The translations under genes and the position numbers were made by a program. From Citrobacter sp. (GTDB lineage: Bacteria > Pseudomonadota > Gammaproteobacteria > Enterobacterales > Enterobacteriaceae): a stretch of DNA of 64,000 nt. Positions within the stretch are counted from its first letter, which is position 1, and each line of letters opens with the position of its first letter. Positions 54,105-64,000 of the stretch are shown in pieces. Under the pieces are notes generated by a model. It was given only the letters and a program-made list of their open reading frames with translations. It ran no database searches and was not told where the DNA came from. The stretch covers positions 209,164-273,163 of the forward strand of contig DXKH01000135.1 of assembly GCA_019415335.1 (NCBI GenBank), read 5' to 3'.

Positions 54105-54503
54105 TTACTTCACCATCTGCTCCAGTTTATCACGTAACTCCCCTTCCAGCGGCAGCGCTTTTTGCGATTTCAGATCGATACAGACGAACGTAATGAGCGC
54201 ATCGGCCACCACCTGCCCTTCTGGTTCCAGAGTAATCACCTGACTCAGAATACCGCTTTTCCCGTTTAGCTGTTGCACCTGGCTGGTGACAGTCAGCAAA
54301 TCACTCAGAACCGCCGGGCGGCGATAGTTGATATTAATGTTGACCACCACGAAAGCGATATTGTGAGCAGTCATCCATTGAAAGCTATCGCTGCTCTCCA
54401 GGCCATCCCAGCGGGCTTCCTCCAGAAACTCAAGATAACGGGCATTATTAACGTGCTGATAGACATCAAGATGATAACCACGGACTTTAATCTGTGTTTG
54501 CAT
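54105..54503 (-). CDS. fadM: Long-chain acyl-CoA thioesterase FadM (YbaW)
   Basis: 132 residues, full length. A single hot-dog thioesterase III with YQHVNNARYLEFLEEARWDGLE as active-site helix and strand. In E. coli it is repressed by FadR and acts during growth on some unsaturated fatty acids. The start MQTQIKVRGYHLDVYQ matches E. coli. An ERIC element fills the region upstream. Confidence 0.95.
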   Translation of the reverse strand: MQTQIKVRGYHLDVYQHVNNARYLEFLEEARWDGLESSDSFQWMTAHNIAFVVVNININYRRPAVLSDLLTVTSQVQQLNGKSGILSQVITLEPEGQVVADALITFVCIDLKSQKALPLEGELRDKLEQMVK

Positions 54504-54535
54504 AGCGCAGAAACCTTACGTTTTTTATAAGAATG

Positions 54536-54660
54536 TACTCTATGTCTTTCGGGTTACAGAAAGGCGGCGAGTTAGTGACGTCCGATGAGCTTACTAAAGT
54601 AAGTGATTCGGGCGAATGAACGTCGCCAACACCTCTGCAGCTTGAAAGTCATGAGTAGAG
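54536..54660. repeat. ERIC element between fadM and ybaV
   Basis: Ends TACTCTATG and CATGAGTAGAG; contains GTTAGTGACGTCCGATGAGC, TTACTAAAGTAAGTGATTCG, CGAATGAACGTCGCCAAC and CTGCAGCTTGAAAGTCATGA. These match the ERIC consensus in the orientation opposite to the apt and queC copies. Confidence 0.86.
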
Positions 54661-54718
54661 AGGCCATAACTGGTATGACCTCTACTATCCTGGCAAATTT
54701 CTGCCACTGCGCAAGTTA

Positions 54719-55165
<447 letters not shown>

Positions 55166-55173
55166 TCAGAAAT

Positions 55174-55198
55174 GGAAAAGGCCGCGAAAGCGGCCTTT
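55174..55198 (-). terminator. Terminator of ppiD
   Basis: Nine-bp perfect stem AAAGGCCGC/GCGGCCTTT with a 4-base loop, followed on the minus strand by TTTTCC. It lies about 45 bp past the ppiD stop. Confidence 0.75.
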
Positions 55199-55243
55199 AA
55201 ACGTTACAACGGTTGCGCAATGCGCTGCGAGACGTCTCGAAAA

Positions 55244-57118
55244 TTACTGCTGCTGATCCATCGCATCGCCGATTTTAATTTTCGCCGATTTACGCAGGTT
55301 ACTCATCAGCGCTTCAAAGACAATCTGCGCATTGTTTTGGGTGATCCCCTGAACCATCGCTTTCTTCTGTTCTTCCGGCATGGAGCCCGCTTTCACGTCG
55401 TCCAGCGCCAGCAGAACCACATTGCCCTGCATATCGTTGGCAATGCCATAGCTCGGCTTGTCTTTCTCCGGCAGGCTCAGACCAAACGCTGCCTGGCTAA
55501 CCGGATCCTGGCCCGTACGGCTCAGCGTTTTAGATTCGCCAAAACTCAGACCAGCGGCTTTCATCGCTTCAGCGCCTTTACCCGCCTTCAGCTCAACCAG
55601 CAGTTTTTCCGCATCCAGTTTAGCCTGCTGCTCTGCTTTGTTGTGCTTAACCAACGCGGTTACCTGATCTTTCACTTCAGACAGCGGCTTCACGGCTTCT
55701 GCTTTGTGATCGCTGATACGCAAAACAAACGCACGATCGCCATCCACAGTGATGATATCGGAGTTTCTTCCCGGTGCGCCGTTTTCACCCACCAGAGCAC
55801 CATCAAAAATAGCGTCAGAGACGGGTTTGAAATTCAGCTCTTCCGGCAGGTTGTCGTGACTAAACCAGCCTGTCTGTACCGCTTTCGCGCCAGCCGCCTG
55901 TTCGGCACCCGCCAGAGATTCCGTGTCATTGTTTGCCGCGTCGCTCACTTTTTGCTGTAAGGCAAAGTAAGCATCCAGCGCTTTTTCCTGTTTCACTTTC
56001 GCAGTGATGTCATCGCGGACTTCGCTCAGCGGCTTCACAATCGCCGGCTGAATATCGTCCAGACGCACAACCAGGAAGCCAACAGAAGATTTAATGACGC
56101 CAGAAAGCTGACCTTTCTCTTTCAGTCCGGCATTTTTCAGCTCTTCCGGGGTGGTGGCGTCTTCCAGCCAGCCCATATCACCGCCGTTGCGGGCAGAGAT
56201 GATGTCGGCAGATTTCTCTTTCGCCAGCACAGCAAAGTCACCGCCTTTGTTCAGCGCGTCCAGCACCGCTTTCGCTTCATCTTCCGTTTTAGTCTGGATG
56301 ATGCTGTAACGGTTACGCTGCGCCTGGGTGAACTGATCCTGATGCTGATCGTAATAAGACTGAATATCTTCATCGCTGACCGGTTTTTGCATCGAGGCAG
56401 CGTCCAACTTGATGTAGCTGACGCGGAACTGTTCCGGGGTCATGAAGCTATTTTTGTGCTGCTCGTAGTAGCTGGCCACTTCTTGATCCGTCACCGACTG
56501 CTTCGCGGCAAGGGCGCTAACATCAATCGTGGCTTCACGGACGACACGCTGCTGAGCGACCAGTGCTGCCAGCTCATCGGTCTCGCCTTTGAGCATGAAA
56601 TCAGTACCTGCGACGCCGCTGATGAGTTGCTGCGTGGTCAGTTGGTTACGAAGTGCCTGCGCATACTGATCCGCGGTCATCCCCATCTGATTCACAATCG
56701 CGTTGTAGCGATTGTTATCAAACTTGCCGTCTACCTGGAATGCCGGTGTGGAGAAAATGGCCTGCTTCACTTGCTCATCGCTGATACCCAGTTTGAGTTC
56801 GCGGGCATACTGGTCAAGCAGCGCTTCATCAATCAAACGATTTAGCGTCTGCTGGCGCAGGGTTTTCATGTAACCCTCGTTCGCCGCGAGCTCAGAATAC
56901 TGATCGCCCAACTGTTGCTGCATGCGATTGCGTTCGCTGTTGAACGCATTCTCAAACTGCCCACGGCTGATTTCCTGGTCATTCACTTTAGCGGCGTAGT
57001 TATTGCCTCCGCCAATCAGGTAACCACTCACGCCGGTCAGAATGAACGACACGATAATGATTCCGAAAATAATCTTGAGCACGAGACTGTTAGCAGCCGT
57101 GCGTAAGCTGTCCATCAT
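55244..57118 (-). CDS. ppiD: Periplasmic folding chaperone PpiD
   Basis: 624 residues (623 in E. coli). A single N-terminal membrane anchor (about 16-34, IIFGIIIVSFILTGVSGYL) holds the protein in the inner membrane facing the periplasm. SurA-like helical regions flank a parvulin domain (about 266-355, with RYSIIQTKTEDEAKAVLDAL and GDMGWLEDA). It works with YfgM at the Sec translocon. The family parvulin domain of PpiD has little or no isomerase activity. Upstream lies a shortened ERIC. Confidence 0.96.
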   Translation of the reverse strand: MMDSLRTAANSLVLKIIFGIIIVSFILTGVSGYLIGGGNNYAAKVNDQEISRGQFENAFNSERNRMQQQLGDQYSELAANEGYMKTLRQQTLNRLIDEALLDQYARELKLGISDEQVKQAIFSTPAFQVDGKFDNNRYNAIVNQMGMTADQYAQALRNQLTTQQLISGVAGTDFMLKGETDELAALVAQQRVVREATIDVSALAAKQSVTDQEVASYYEQHKNSFMTPEQFRVSYIKLDAASMQKPVSDEDIQSYYDQHQDQFTQAQRNRYSIIQTKTEDEAKAVLDALNKGGDFAVLAKEKSADIISARNGGDMGWLEDATTPEELKNAGLKEKGQLSGVIKSSVGFLVVRLDDIQPAIVKPLSEVRDDITAKVKQEKALDAYFALQQKVSDAANNDTESLAGAEQAAGAKAVQTGWFSHDNLPEELNFKPVSDAIFDGALVGENGAPGRNSDIITVDGDRAFVLRISDHKAEAVKPLSEVKDQVTALVKHNKAEQQAKLDAEKLLVELKAGKGAEAMKAAGLSFGESKTLSRTGQDPVSQAAFGLSLPEKDKPSYGIANDMQGNVVLLALDDVKAGSMPEEQKKAMVQGITQNNAQIVFEALMSNLRKSAKIKIGDAMDQQQ

Positions 57119-57145
57119 GGTGTAACCACACTCCGCTGTAGGTGA

Positions 57146-57221
57146 CTATACACTGCATCAATCAGGCTGCTTCGTCGTGAACCGCCCCGATGCAACGTGA
57201 ATACCTTAGTGTATATCATAG
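57146..57221. repeat. Internally deleted ERIC-like element upstream of ppiD
   Basis: 76 bp with the same outer ends as the apt ERIC: CTATACACTGCATC at the left and TTAGTGTATATCATAG at the right, and the CCCCGATGCAACGTGAAT part. The central palindrome of about 50 bp is missing. Confidence 0.72.
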
Positions 57222-57305
57222 CGTTTCCTGAACGCTGCGCATAAAGGTCTATTGTGACAAGAAACAGGGGCTATTGTCAGCCCACAACGAGTATAAAATC
57301 GCTGC

Positions 57306-57337
57306 AAAAATAAAAAAGGCACATCAATTGATGCGCC
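57306..57337 (-). terminator. Terminator of hupB
   Basis: Stem GGCGCATCAATTGATGTGCC on the minus strand (palindrome centred on AATT, one G-T pair), followed by TTTTTTATTTTT. It is about 37 bp past the hupB stop. Confidence 0.88.
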
Positions 57338-57373
57338 CTTGTACTGAGTCCTGTCCCCGGAAGGGGATCACGC

Positions 57374-57646
57374 TTAGTTTACTGCGTCTTTCAGTGCTTT
57401 ACCTGCACGGAAACCAGGTACTTTAGCGGCAGCAATGGCGATCTCTTTACCTGTTTGCGGGTTGCGACCAGTACGGGCAGCACGCTCTTTAACAGCAAAA
57501 GTACCAAAACCTACCAGCGCAACGTCATCCCCTTCTTTCAGAGATTCGGTAACAGAAGCAATAATTGCGTCTAACGCACGCCCAGCCGCAGCTTTGGAGA
57601 TATCAGCCCCTGCAGCAATTTTGTCGATCAGTTGAGATTTATTCAC
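57374..57646 (-). CDS. hupB: DNA-binding protein HU-beta
   Basis: 90 residues, equal to E. coli; starts with GTG (as in E. coli), giving [20 protein letters not shown]. The open frame has five codons more upstream. The DNA-binding beta arm contains [16 protein letters not shown], with the conserved RNP at its tip. It differs from E. coli at two positions. HU-beta packages the chromosome with HU-alpha. It stands between lon and ppiD, as in all relatives. Confidence 0.97.
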   Translation of the reverse strand: MNKSQLIDKIAAGADISKAAAGRALDAIIASVTESLKEGDDVALVGFGTFAVKERAARTGRNPQTGKEIAIAAAKVPGFRAGKALKDAVN

Positions 57647-57785
57647 TCTTCTCTTCCTCATTATAATTTATATCGCACCAGAATCCTTCAAAGTGCGACC
57701 GCGCAGCAGTTATATCAGGCCTGCCATGCCCTTACAACACCCGATAATGATGGCAAGCCCAATCCGTCATCTAAATTAGCTATAC

Positions 57786-57822
57786 AAAAAAAGGCTGGCA
57801 AGTACGAAATGGCCTGCCAGCC
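57786..57822 (-). terminator. Terminator of lon
   Basis: On the minus strand an 8-bp stem GGCTGGCA/TGCCAGCC with a 14-base loop is followed by seven T. It lies about 33 bp past the lon stop and ahead of hupB. Confidence 0.85.
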
Positions 57823-57854
57823 CTGTTTTTATTAGTGCTCTTTGCGCGAGGTCA

Positions 57855-60209
57855 CTATTTTGCCGTCACAACCTGCATTCCAGAGGGTTCATTTTGCAGA
57901 GCAAGGGTCAAAACCTCTTCAATGCGTTTTACCGGATGGATGTCCAAATCGGCAATAACATTGTCCGGAATCTCTTCCAGGTCGCGTTTGTTTTCATCTG
58001 GAATTAAGACCGTTTTAATACCACCACGGTGCGCAGCCAGAAGTTTTTCTTTTAATCCACCAATCGGCAGTACCTGACCACGCAAGGTGATTTCACCGGT
58101 CATCGCCACATCAGCACGCACCGGGTTACCGGTCAGGCAGGAAACCAGCGCAGTACACATCGCAATACCGGCGCTCGGACCGTCTTTCGGCGTCGCCCCT
58201 TCTGGTACGTGGACGTGAATGTCGCGTTTTTCGTAAAAGTCCGGGTTAATCCCCAGTTTTTCCGCACGCGCACGCACTACGGTCAGCGCAGCCTGGATGG
58301 ATTCCTGCATGACTTCACCCAGCGAACCGGTGTAGGTCAGCTTGCCTTTACCCGGCACACAGGCGGTTTCGATAGTCAGCAGATCGCCGCCCACTTCCGT
58401 CCACGCCAGACCGGTTACCTGGCCTACGCGGTTTTCATTGTCCGCACGGCCATAGTCAAAGCGCTGTACCCCCAGGTAGTCGTGCAGGTTATCGCCATTG
58501 ATCACAATGTGTTTCAGTGACTTATCCAGCAGCAACTGCTTCACCGCTTTCCGGCACAGTTTGGAGATTTCACGCTCCAGACTACGCACGCCAGCTTCAC
58601 GGGTGTAGTAACGAATAATACCGATAATGGCGCTGTCGTCGACCGTCAACTCGCCTTTCTTCAGCGCGTTACGTTCGATCTGCTTCGGCAGCAGGTGCTG
58701 TTTCGCAATATTCAGCTTCTCGTCTTCGGTATACCCGGACAGACGGATCACTTCCATACGATCCAGCAACGGTGCCGGAATGTTCATGGAGTTGGACGTC
58801 GCGACAAACATCACATCGCTGAGATCGTAGTCCACTTCCAGGTAGTGATCGCTGAATGCCACGTTCTGCTCAGGATCCAGCACCTCAAGCAGTGCAGATG
58901 CCGGATCGCCACGCATGTCGGAAGACATTTTGTCGATCTCATCGAGCAGGAACAGCGGGTTTTTAACGCCCACTTTGGCCATTTTCTGGATCAGTTTACC
59001 CGGCATAGAACCGATGTACGTCCGACGGTGACCGCGAATTTCCGCTTCATCACGTACGCCGCCCAGCGCCATACGGATGTATTTACGTCCGGTCGCTTTG
59101 GCGATGGACTGACCCAGAGAGGTTTTCCCCACCCCCGGCGGTCCAACCAGACACAGGATCGGCCCCTTGATTTTGTTCACACGGCTTTGTACCGCGAGAT
59201 ACTCAAGGATGCGGTCTTTCACCCGCTCCAGACCATAATGGTCGGTATCGAGGATTTCCTGCGCCTGACGCAGGTCTTTTTTGACCTTACTACGCGCATT
59301 CCACGGCACCTGTACCATCCAGTCGATGTAGCCACGCACGACGGTCGCTTCCGCCGACATCGGCGACATCATTTTCAGCTTCTGCAGCTCAGCTTCGGCT
59401 TTCTCTTTCGCCTCTTTCGGCATTTTCGCCGCGTCGATTTTCCGCTTCAGCGCTTCGTTTTCGTCCGGTGCGTCGTCCATTTCGCCGAGTTCTTTCTGAA
59501 TTGCCTTCATTTGCTCATTCAGATAGTACTCACGCTGAGATTTCTCCATCTGCTTTTTCACGCGGTTGCGAATACGCTTCTCAACCTGCAGCAGATCGAT
59601 TTCAGACTCCATCATCGCCATCAGATATTCCAGACGCTCATTCACGTCTGACATCTCTAGCACGGACTGCTTATCCGCCAGCTTCAGCGGCATATGGGCG
59701 GCGATGGTATCCGCCAGGCGCGCCGGATCGTCGATGCTATTGAGCGACGTCAGCACTTCTGGCGGGATTTTCTTGTTCAGCTTGATGTAGCCTTCGAACT
59801 GGCTGATCGCCGTGCGTACCAGCACTTCCTGTTCGCGCTCGTCAATAGCAGGCGAATCAAGGTATTCCGCTTTCGCAGAGAAGTGCTCGCCGTTATCAGA
59901 CAGTGCAGAAATACGCGCTCGCTGTAACCCTTCGACCAGCACTTTGACGGTGCCGTCAGGCAGTTTCAGCATCTGCAAAATAGAGGCCACGGTCCCGACG
60001 GTGAAAAGATCGTTTACACCCGGCTCATCCGTTGATGCTTCTTTCTGGGCGACCAGCATGATTTTTTTATCATGGTCCATAGCCGCTTCCAGACAACGGA
60101 TCGATTTTTCCCGCCCTACAAACAAGGGTATGACCATGTGCGGATAAACCACCACATCGCGCAACGGCAATACGGGGATTTCAATGCGTTCAGAACGCTC
60201 AGGATTCAT
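57855..60209 (-). CDS. lon: ATP-dependent protease Lon
   Basis: 784 residues, full length. An N-terminal substrate domain, a coiled region (about 190-300), an AAA+ module with [11 protein letters not shown] (Walker A, 356-365) and LLDEIDKM, and the C-terminal protease with Ser679 in [11 protein letters not shown] and Lys722 in [12 protein letters not shown]. It degrades abnormal and regulatory proteins (for example SulA, RcsA, and antitoxins). The start [12 protein letters not shown] lies 15 codons inside the open frame. A sigma-32 promoter is upstream. Confidence 0.98.
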   Translation of the reverse strand: MNPERSERIEIPVLPLRDVVVYPHMVIPLFVGREKSIRCLEAAMDHDKKIMLVAQKEASTDEPGVNDLFTVGTVASILQMLKLPDGTVKVLVEGLQRARISALSDNGEHFSAKAEYLDSPAIDEREQEVLVRTAISQFEGYIKLNKKIPPEVLTSLNSIDDPARLADTIAAHMPLKLADKQSVLEMSDVNERLEYLMAMMESEIDLLQVEKRIRNRVKKQMEKSQREYYLNEQMKAIQKELGEMDDAPDENEALKRKIDAAKMPKEAKEKAEAELQKLKMMSPMSAEATVVRGYIDWMVQVPWNARSKVKKDLRQAQEILDTDHYGLERVKDRILEYLAVQSRVNKIKGPILCLVGPPGVGKTSLGQSIAKATGRKYIRMALGGVRDEAEIRGHRRTYIGSMPGKLIQKMAKVGVKNPLFLLDEIDKMSSDMRGDPASALLEVLDPEQNVAFSDHYLEVDYDLSDVMFVATSNSMNIPAPLLDRMEVIRLSGYTEDEKLNIAKQHLLPKQIERNALKKGELTVDDSAIIGIIRYYTREAGVRSLEREISKLCRKAVKQLLLDKSLKHIVINGDNLHDYLGVQRFDYGRADNENRVGQVTGLAWTEVGGDLLTIETACVPGKGKLTYTGSLGEVMQESIQAALTVVRARAEKLGINPDFYEKRDIHVHVPEGATPKDGPSAGIAMCTALVSCLTGNPVRADVAMTGEITLRGQVLPIGGLKEKLLAAHRGGIKTVLIPDENKRDLEEIPDNVIADLDIHPVKRIEEVLTLALQNEPSGMQVVTAK

Positions 60210-60291
60210 AGAGCTCTCTCTTAGTTTAGTGTCCGCCAGGTAATCAGATGGCATAGCTGTGCTTCACGCCACCTTTAACATGTATGTCAGT

Positions 60292-60320
60292 ATATGGGGA
60301 TGTTTCCCACACATTCAACG
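60292..60320 (-). promoter_or_regulatory. Sigma-32 promoter of lon
   Basis: On the minus strand CGTTGAATG is followed by CCCCATAT, with about 14 bp between the two boxes (60292-60299 and 60314-60320). It corresponds to the known heat-shock promoter of E. coli lon, about 85 bp upstream of the start. Confidence 0.87.
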
Positions 60321-60335
60321 CCATGATTACGGAAA

Positions 60336-60366
60336 AAGTAAAGGGGAGATAAAATCCCCCCTTTTT
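60336..60366 (-). terminator. Terminator of clpX
   Basis: A GGGG/CCCC-type stem with loop (AAGGGGA...TCCCCCC) followed on the minus strand by TTTACTTTTT; a T-run also follows on the plus strand. It lies between clpX and the lon promoter. Confidence 0.75.
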
Positions 60367-60393
60367 GATTAACTGATTGTATGGATTGGCTAA

Positions 60394-61668
60394 TTATTCA
60401 CCAGATGCCTGCTGGGCTTCCGGCTTGCCGTAAATCAGTAATGGCTTGCTCTGGCCGCCGATCACCGACTCATCAATCACCACTTTTTCGACGTCTTCCA
60501 TCGAAGGCAGATCGTACATGGTATCCAGCAGCGCAGCTTCTACGATGGAACGCAGACCACGGGCACCGGTTTTACGCGCCATCGCTTTGCGGGCAATCGC
60601 ATCCAGCGCTTCGTCGCGGAACTCCAGGTCAACGCCTTCCAGATTGAACAGCGCCTGATACTGCTTGGTCAGCGCGTTTTTCGGCTCTTTCAGGATCTGG
60701 ATCAGCGCTTCTTCGCTCAGTTCGCTCAGCGTCGCCACGACTGGCAGACGACCAATGAACTCAGGAATCAGACCAAACTTGATCAAATCTTCCGGTTCAA
60801 CCTGCGAGAGCAGTTCACCTTCGCTGGCCTTGTCGGATTTCGCTTTCACCGTTGCGCCAAAACCAATGCCGGAGCCGGTTTCAACGCGGTTGGCGATTAC
60901 TTTATCCAGGCCGGCAAATGCACCGCCACAAATGAACAGGATCTTAGAGGTATCCACCTGCAAGAACTCCTGTTGCGGATGTTTACGTCCGCCCTGCGGC
61001 GGAACGGCAGCAACCGTCCCTTCGATCAGTTTCAGCAGCGCCTGCTGTACGCCTTCACCGGAAACGTCACGAGTAATCGACGGGTTGTCAGACTTACGGG
61101 AAATCTTGTCAATTTCATCGATATAGACGATACCACGCTGCGCTTTCTGCACATCGTAGTCGCACTTCTGCAACAGTTTCTGGATGATGTTCTCAACGTC
61201 TTCACCCACATAACCCGCTTCGGTCAGCGTGGTGGCATCCGCCATCGTGAACGGAACGTCCAGCAGACGTGCCAGCGTTTCCGCCAACAGCGTTTTACCG
61301 GAACCGGTCGGGCCGATCAGCAGGATGTTACTTTTGCCCAACTCAACACCATTGCTGGTATCACCGTTGCGCAGACGTTTGTAGTGGTTGTATACCGCGA
61401 CCGCCAGCACTTTCTTCGCTTGTTCCTGACCAATGACGTAATCGTCAAGGTGGTTACGAATTTCATGCGGCGTCGGCAGCGCACTGCGTTCACGATGCGG
61501 TGCAACTTCCTTAATCTCTTCGCGAATGATGTCGTTACACAGATCGACACATTCATCGCAGATATACACGGATGGACCGGCGATGAGCTTACGCACTTCA
61601 TGCTGGCTTTTGCCGCAAAAAGAGCAGTACAACAATTTGCCCGAGCCATCTTTGCGTTTATCTGTCAT
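60394..61668 (-). CDS. clpX: ATP-dependent unfoldase ClpX
   Basis: 424 residues, full length. An N-terminal zinc domain (CSFCGKSQ...CDECVDLC, about 15-40) precedes the AAA+ core with GPTGSGKT (Walker A, 119-126), IDEIDKI (Walker B) and IGF loop segment GSGIGFGA that docks to ClpP. Pore loop GYVGEDV is present. ClpX unfolds ssrA-tagged and other substrates for ClpP. The gene follows clpP in the usual clpP-clpX-lon order, with a gap of about 125 bp. Confidence 0.98.
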   Translation of the reverse strand: MTDKRKDGSGKLLYCSFCGKSQHEVRKLIAGPSVYICDECVDLCNDIIREEIKEVAPHRERSALPTPHEIRNHLDDYVIGQEQAKKVLAVAVYNHYKRLRNGDTSNGVELGKSNILLIGPTGSGKTLLAETLARLLDVPFTMADATTLTEAGYVGEDVENIIQKLLQKCDYDVQKAQRGIVYIDEIDKISRKSDNPSITRDVSGEGVQQALLKLIEGTVAAVPPQGGRKHPQQEFLQVDTSKILFICGGAFAGLDKVIANRVETGSGIGFGATVKAKSDKASEGELLSQVEPEDLIKFGLIPEFIGRLPVVATLSELSEEALIQILKEPKNALTKQYQALFNLEGVDLEFRDEALDAIARKAMARKTGARGLRSIVEAALLDTMYDLPSMEDVEKVVIDESVIGGQSKPLLIYGKPEAQQASGE

Positions 61669-61795
61669 GAGTCAAAACCTCTTCTTTGTTCTTTGTGCCG
61701 CACACGACGACGCAAAATGCCATTCTCAGGCGCAACTCGCTTTGTCGCGTTGTGCCGCCCCTGGTAAGTATAGCGGCAGAGTTGCGCCCCGGGCA

Positions 61796-62419
61796 TCAAT
61801 TACGATGGGTCAAAATCGAGTCGACTAAGCCATACTCAACTGCCTCAGCGGCAGAGAGGAAGCGATCGCGCTCAGTATCACGCTCAATCTGCTCAAGAGA
61901 TTGACCCGTATGGTGTGCCATAAGTTCGTTCATACGCCCTTTTACTTTCAGGATTTCACGGGCGTGAATTTCAATATCTGTTGCCTGGCCCTGGTAACCG
62001 CCCAACGGCTGGTGAATCATCACACGGGAGTTCGGCAGACAGAAACGTTTACCTTTTGCCCCGGCCGTCAGCAAGAACGCGCCCATCGAGGCCGCCTGGC
62101 CCATACAAATGGTGCTAACGTCCGGCTTAATAAACTGCATGGTGTCATAAATCGACATGCCTGCGGTGATCACGCCGCCCGGAGAGTTAATGTACAGGTA
62201 GATATCTTTTTCCGGGTTTTCGGCTTCCAGGAACAGCATCTGCGCCACAATCAGGTTAGCCATATGATCTTCGACCTGGCCGGTCAGAAAAATGACACGT
62301 TCCTTAAGTAGACGAGAGTAGATATCAAAAGAGCGCTCACCACGTGAGGTCTGTTCAATGACCATCGGCACCAGCGCCATATGGGGTGCAAAGTTATCTC
62401 GTTCGCCGCTGTATGACAT
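61796..62419 (-). CDS. clpP: ATP-dependent Clp protease proteolytic subunit ClpP
   Basis: 207 residues from [13 protein letters not shown], the E. coli start; 39 open codons upstream are not used. The catalytic triad residues Ser111 (GQAASMGAF) and His136 (VMIHQPLGG) are at the E. coli positions. The first 14 residues are the propeptide removed by self-cleavage. It forms a double heptamer working with ClpX or ClpA. Confidence 0.98.
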   Translation of the reverse strand: MSYSGERDNFAPHMALVPMVIEQTSRGERSFDIYSRLLKERVIFLTGQVEDHMANLIVAQMLFLEAENPEKDIYLYINSPGGVITAGMSIYDTMQFIKPDVSTICMGQAASMGAFLLTAGAKGKRFCLPNSRVMIHQPLGGYQGQATDIEIHAREILKVKGRMNELMAHHTGQSLEQIERDTERDRFLSAAEAVEYGLVDSILTHRN

Positions 62420-62600
62420 TTCCGTCTCCTGGATAAAAAATGAAAAAACCTGCTGTACCGATTGTAACCTTATGGACGGATTATCAGCTAGTCCCTCTGT
62501 TATGGGTACGGCATCGCCATAATTCAAGCATAACAATCTTTTGCTTTAACGCTAACACCGAAAAACGCTTTTTCGCACTCTTCCATGCAAAAGTCGTGAC

Positions 62601-62636
62601 AAAAAAAAGGCCCGCCACCTGACGGTGACGGGCCTT
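62601..62636 (-). terminator. Rho-independent terminator of tig
   Basis: Stem AAGGCCCG(T)CACC/GGTGGCGGGCCTT with one mismatch and a 4-base loop, followed on the minus strand by eight T. It lies just past the tig stop. Confidence 0.93.
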
Positions 62637-62664
62637 GGTGCGGATTTCGCGCGATTAAGCGGAA

Positions 62665-63972
<1,308 letters not shown>

Positions 63973-64000
63973 TCAAAAAATCACAGTGCTCGGTCAACTC

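Noticed and set aside
58695..59651. 318-codon frame antisense to lon
   Set aside because: Shadow of lon; unusually rich in His, Arg and Phe with no recognisable domain.

Overview
The window is a chromosomal segment of an enterobacterium of the Escherichia/Salmonella/Citrobacter group. Almost every protein is close to its E. coli K-12 counterpart in sequence and length, and the order from tig to copA follows the K-12 map near 10 minutes, here read in reverse. Departures from K-12 point to a Citrobacter-like genome, which is an inference: a Salmonella-type cysteine desulfhydrase gene (cdsH) sits beside decR, ykgO (alternative L36) lies next to ylaC/pdeB, and there are unfamiliar accessory genes. 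No prophage, IS element, integrase, CRISPR array or tRNA was seen. The only structural RNA is 4.5S RNA (ffs).

Layout, left to right. Positions 1-3521 are accessory: the 3' end of a metabolite:H+ symporter, a LacI-type regulator, a nucleoside hydrolase and an MgtC/SapB membrane protein, all on the plus strand. They look like a small nucleoside uptake and cleavage unit plus a neighbour. Next comes CueR-type promoter-driven copA, then ybaP, ybaK, ushA, fsr, ybaL, gsk, aes, hemH, adk and htpG (with a sigma-32 promoter). The recombination/replication group recR-ybaB-dnaX, including the programmed frameshift for gamma, lies with apt. After ybaN, priC and rsmS come mscK and the acrR/acrAB efflux locus with its operator, then tomB-hha, maa, ylaC, a lone ykgO behind a Zur-like palindrome, pdeB and ybaA.

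Between ybaA and ffs lies a second accessory patch (about 38.2-41.0 kb). It holds a divergent yczE/MocR-type regulator pair and a two-gene unit of a ribbon-helix-helix-like protein and an unknown 72-residue protein. That unit has three phased 11-bp direct repeats upstream. It is the least explained part of the window.

The right part is core: atl, ybaY, tesB, amtB-glnK with a sigma-54 promoter and an NtrC-like site, mdlB-mdlA-decR, divergent cdsH, cof, ybaE, queC, fadM, ybaV, ppiD, hupB, lon (sigma-32 promoter), clpX, clpP and tig. The last block is a protein quality-control cluster: trigger factor, ClpXP, Lon and PpiD.

Intergenic DNA is rich in dispersed repeats: at least seven REP/BIME blocks (one a tandem pair with a 101-bp period), three full-length ERIC elements and one internally deleted ERIC. 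Start sites were set from Shine-Dalgarno spacing and the length of the known family; several genes begin well inside the longest open frame. All identifications are by eye against remembered families; no database search was run.
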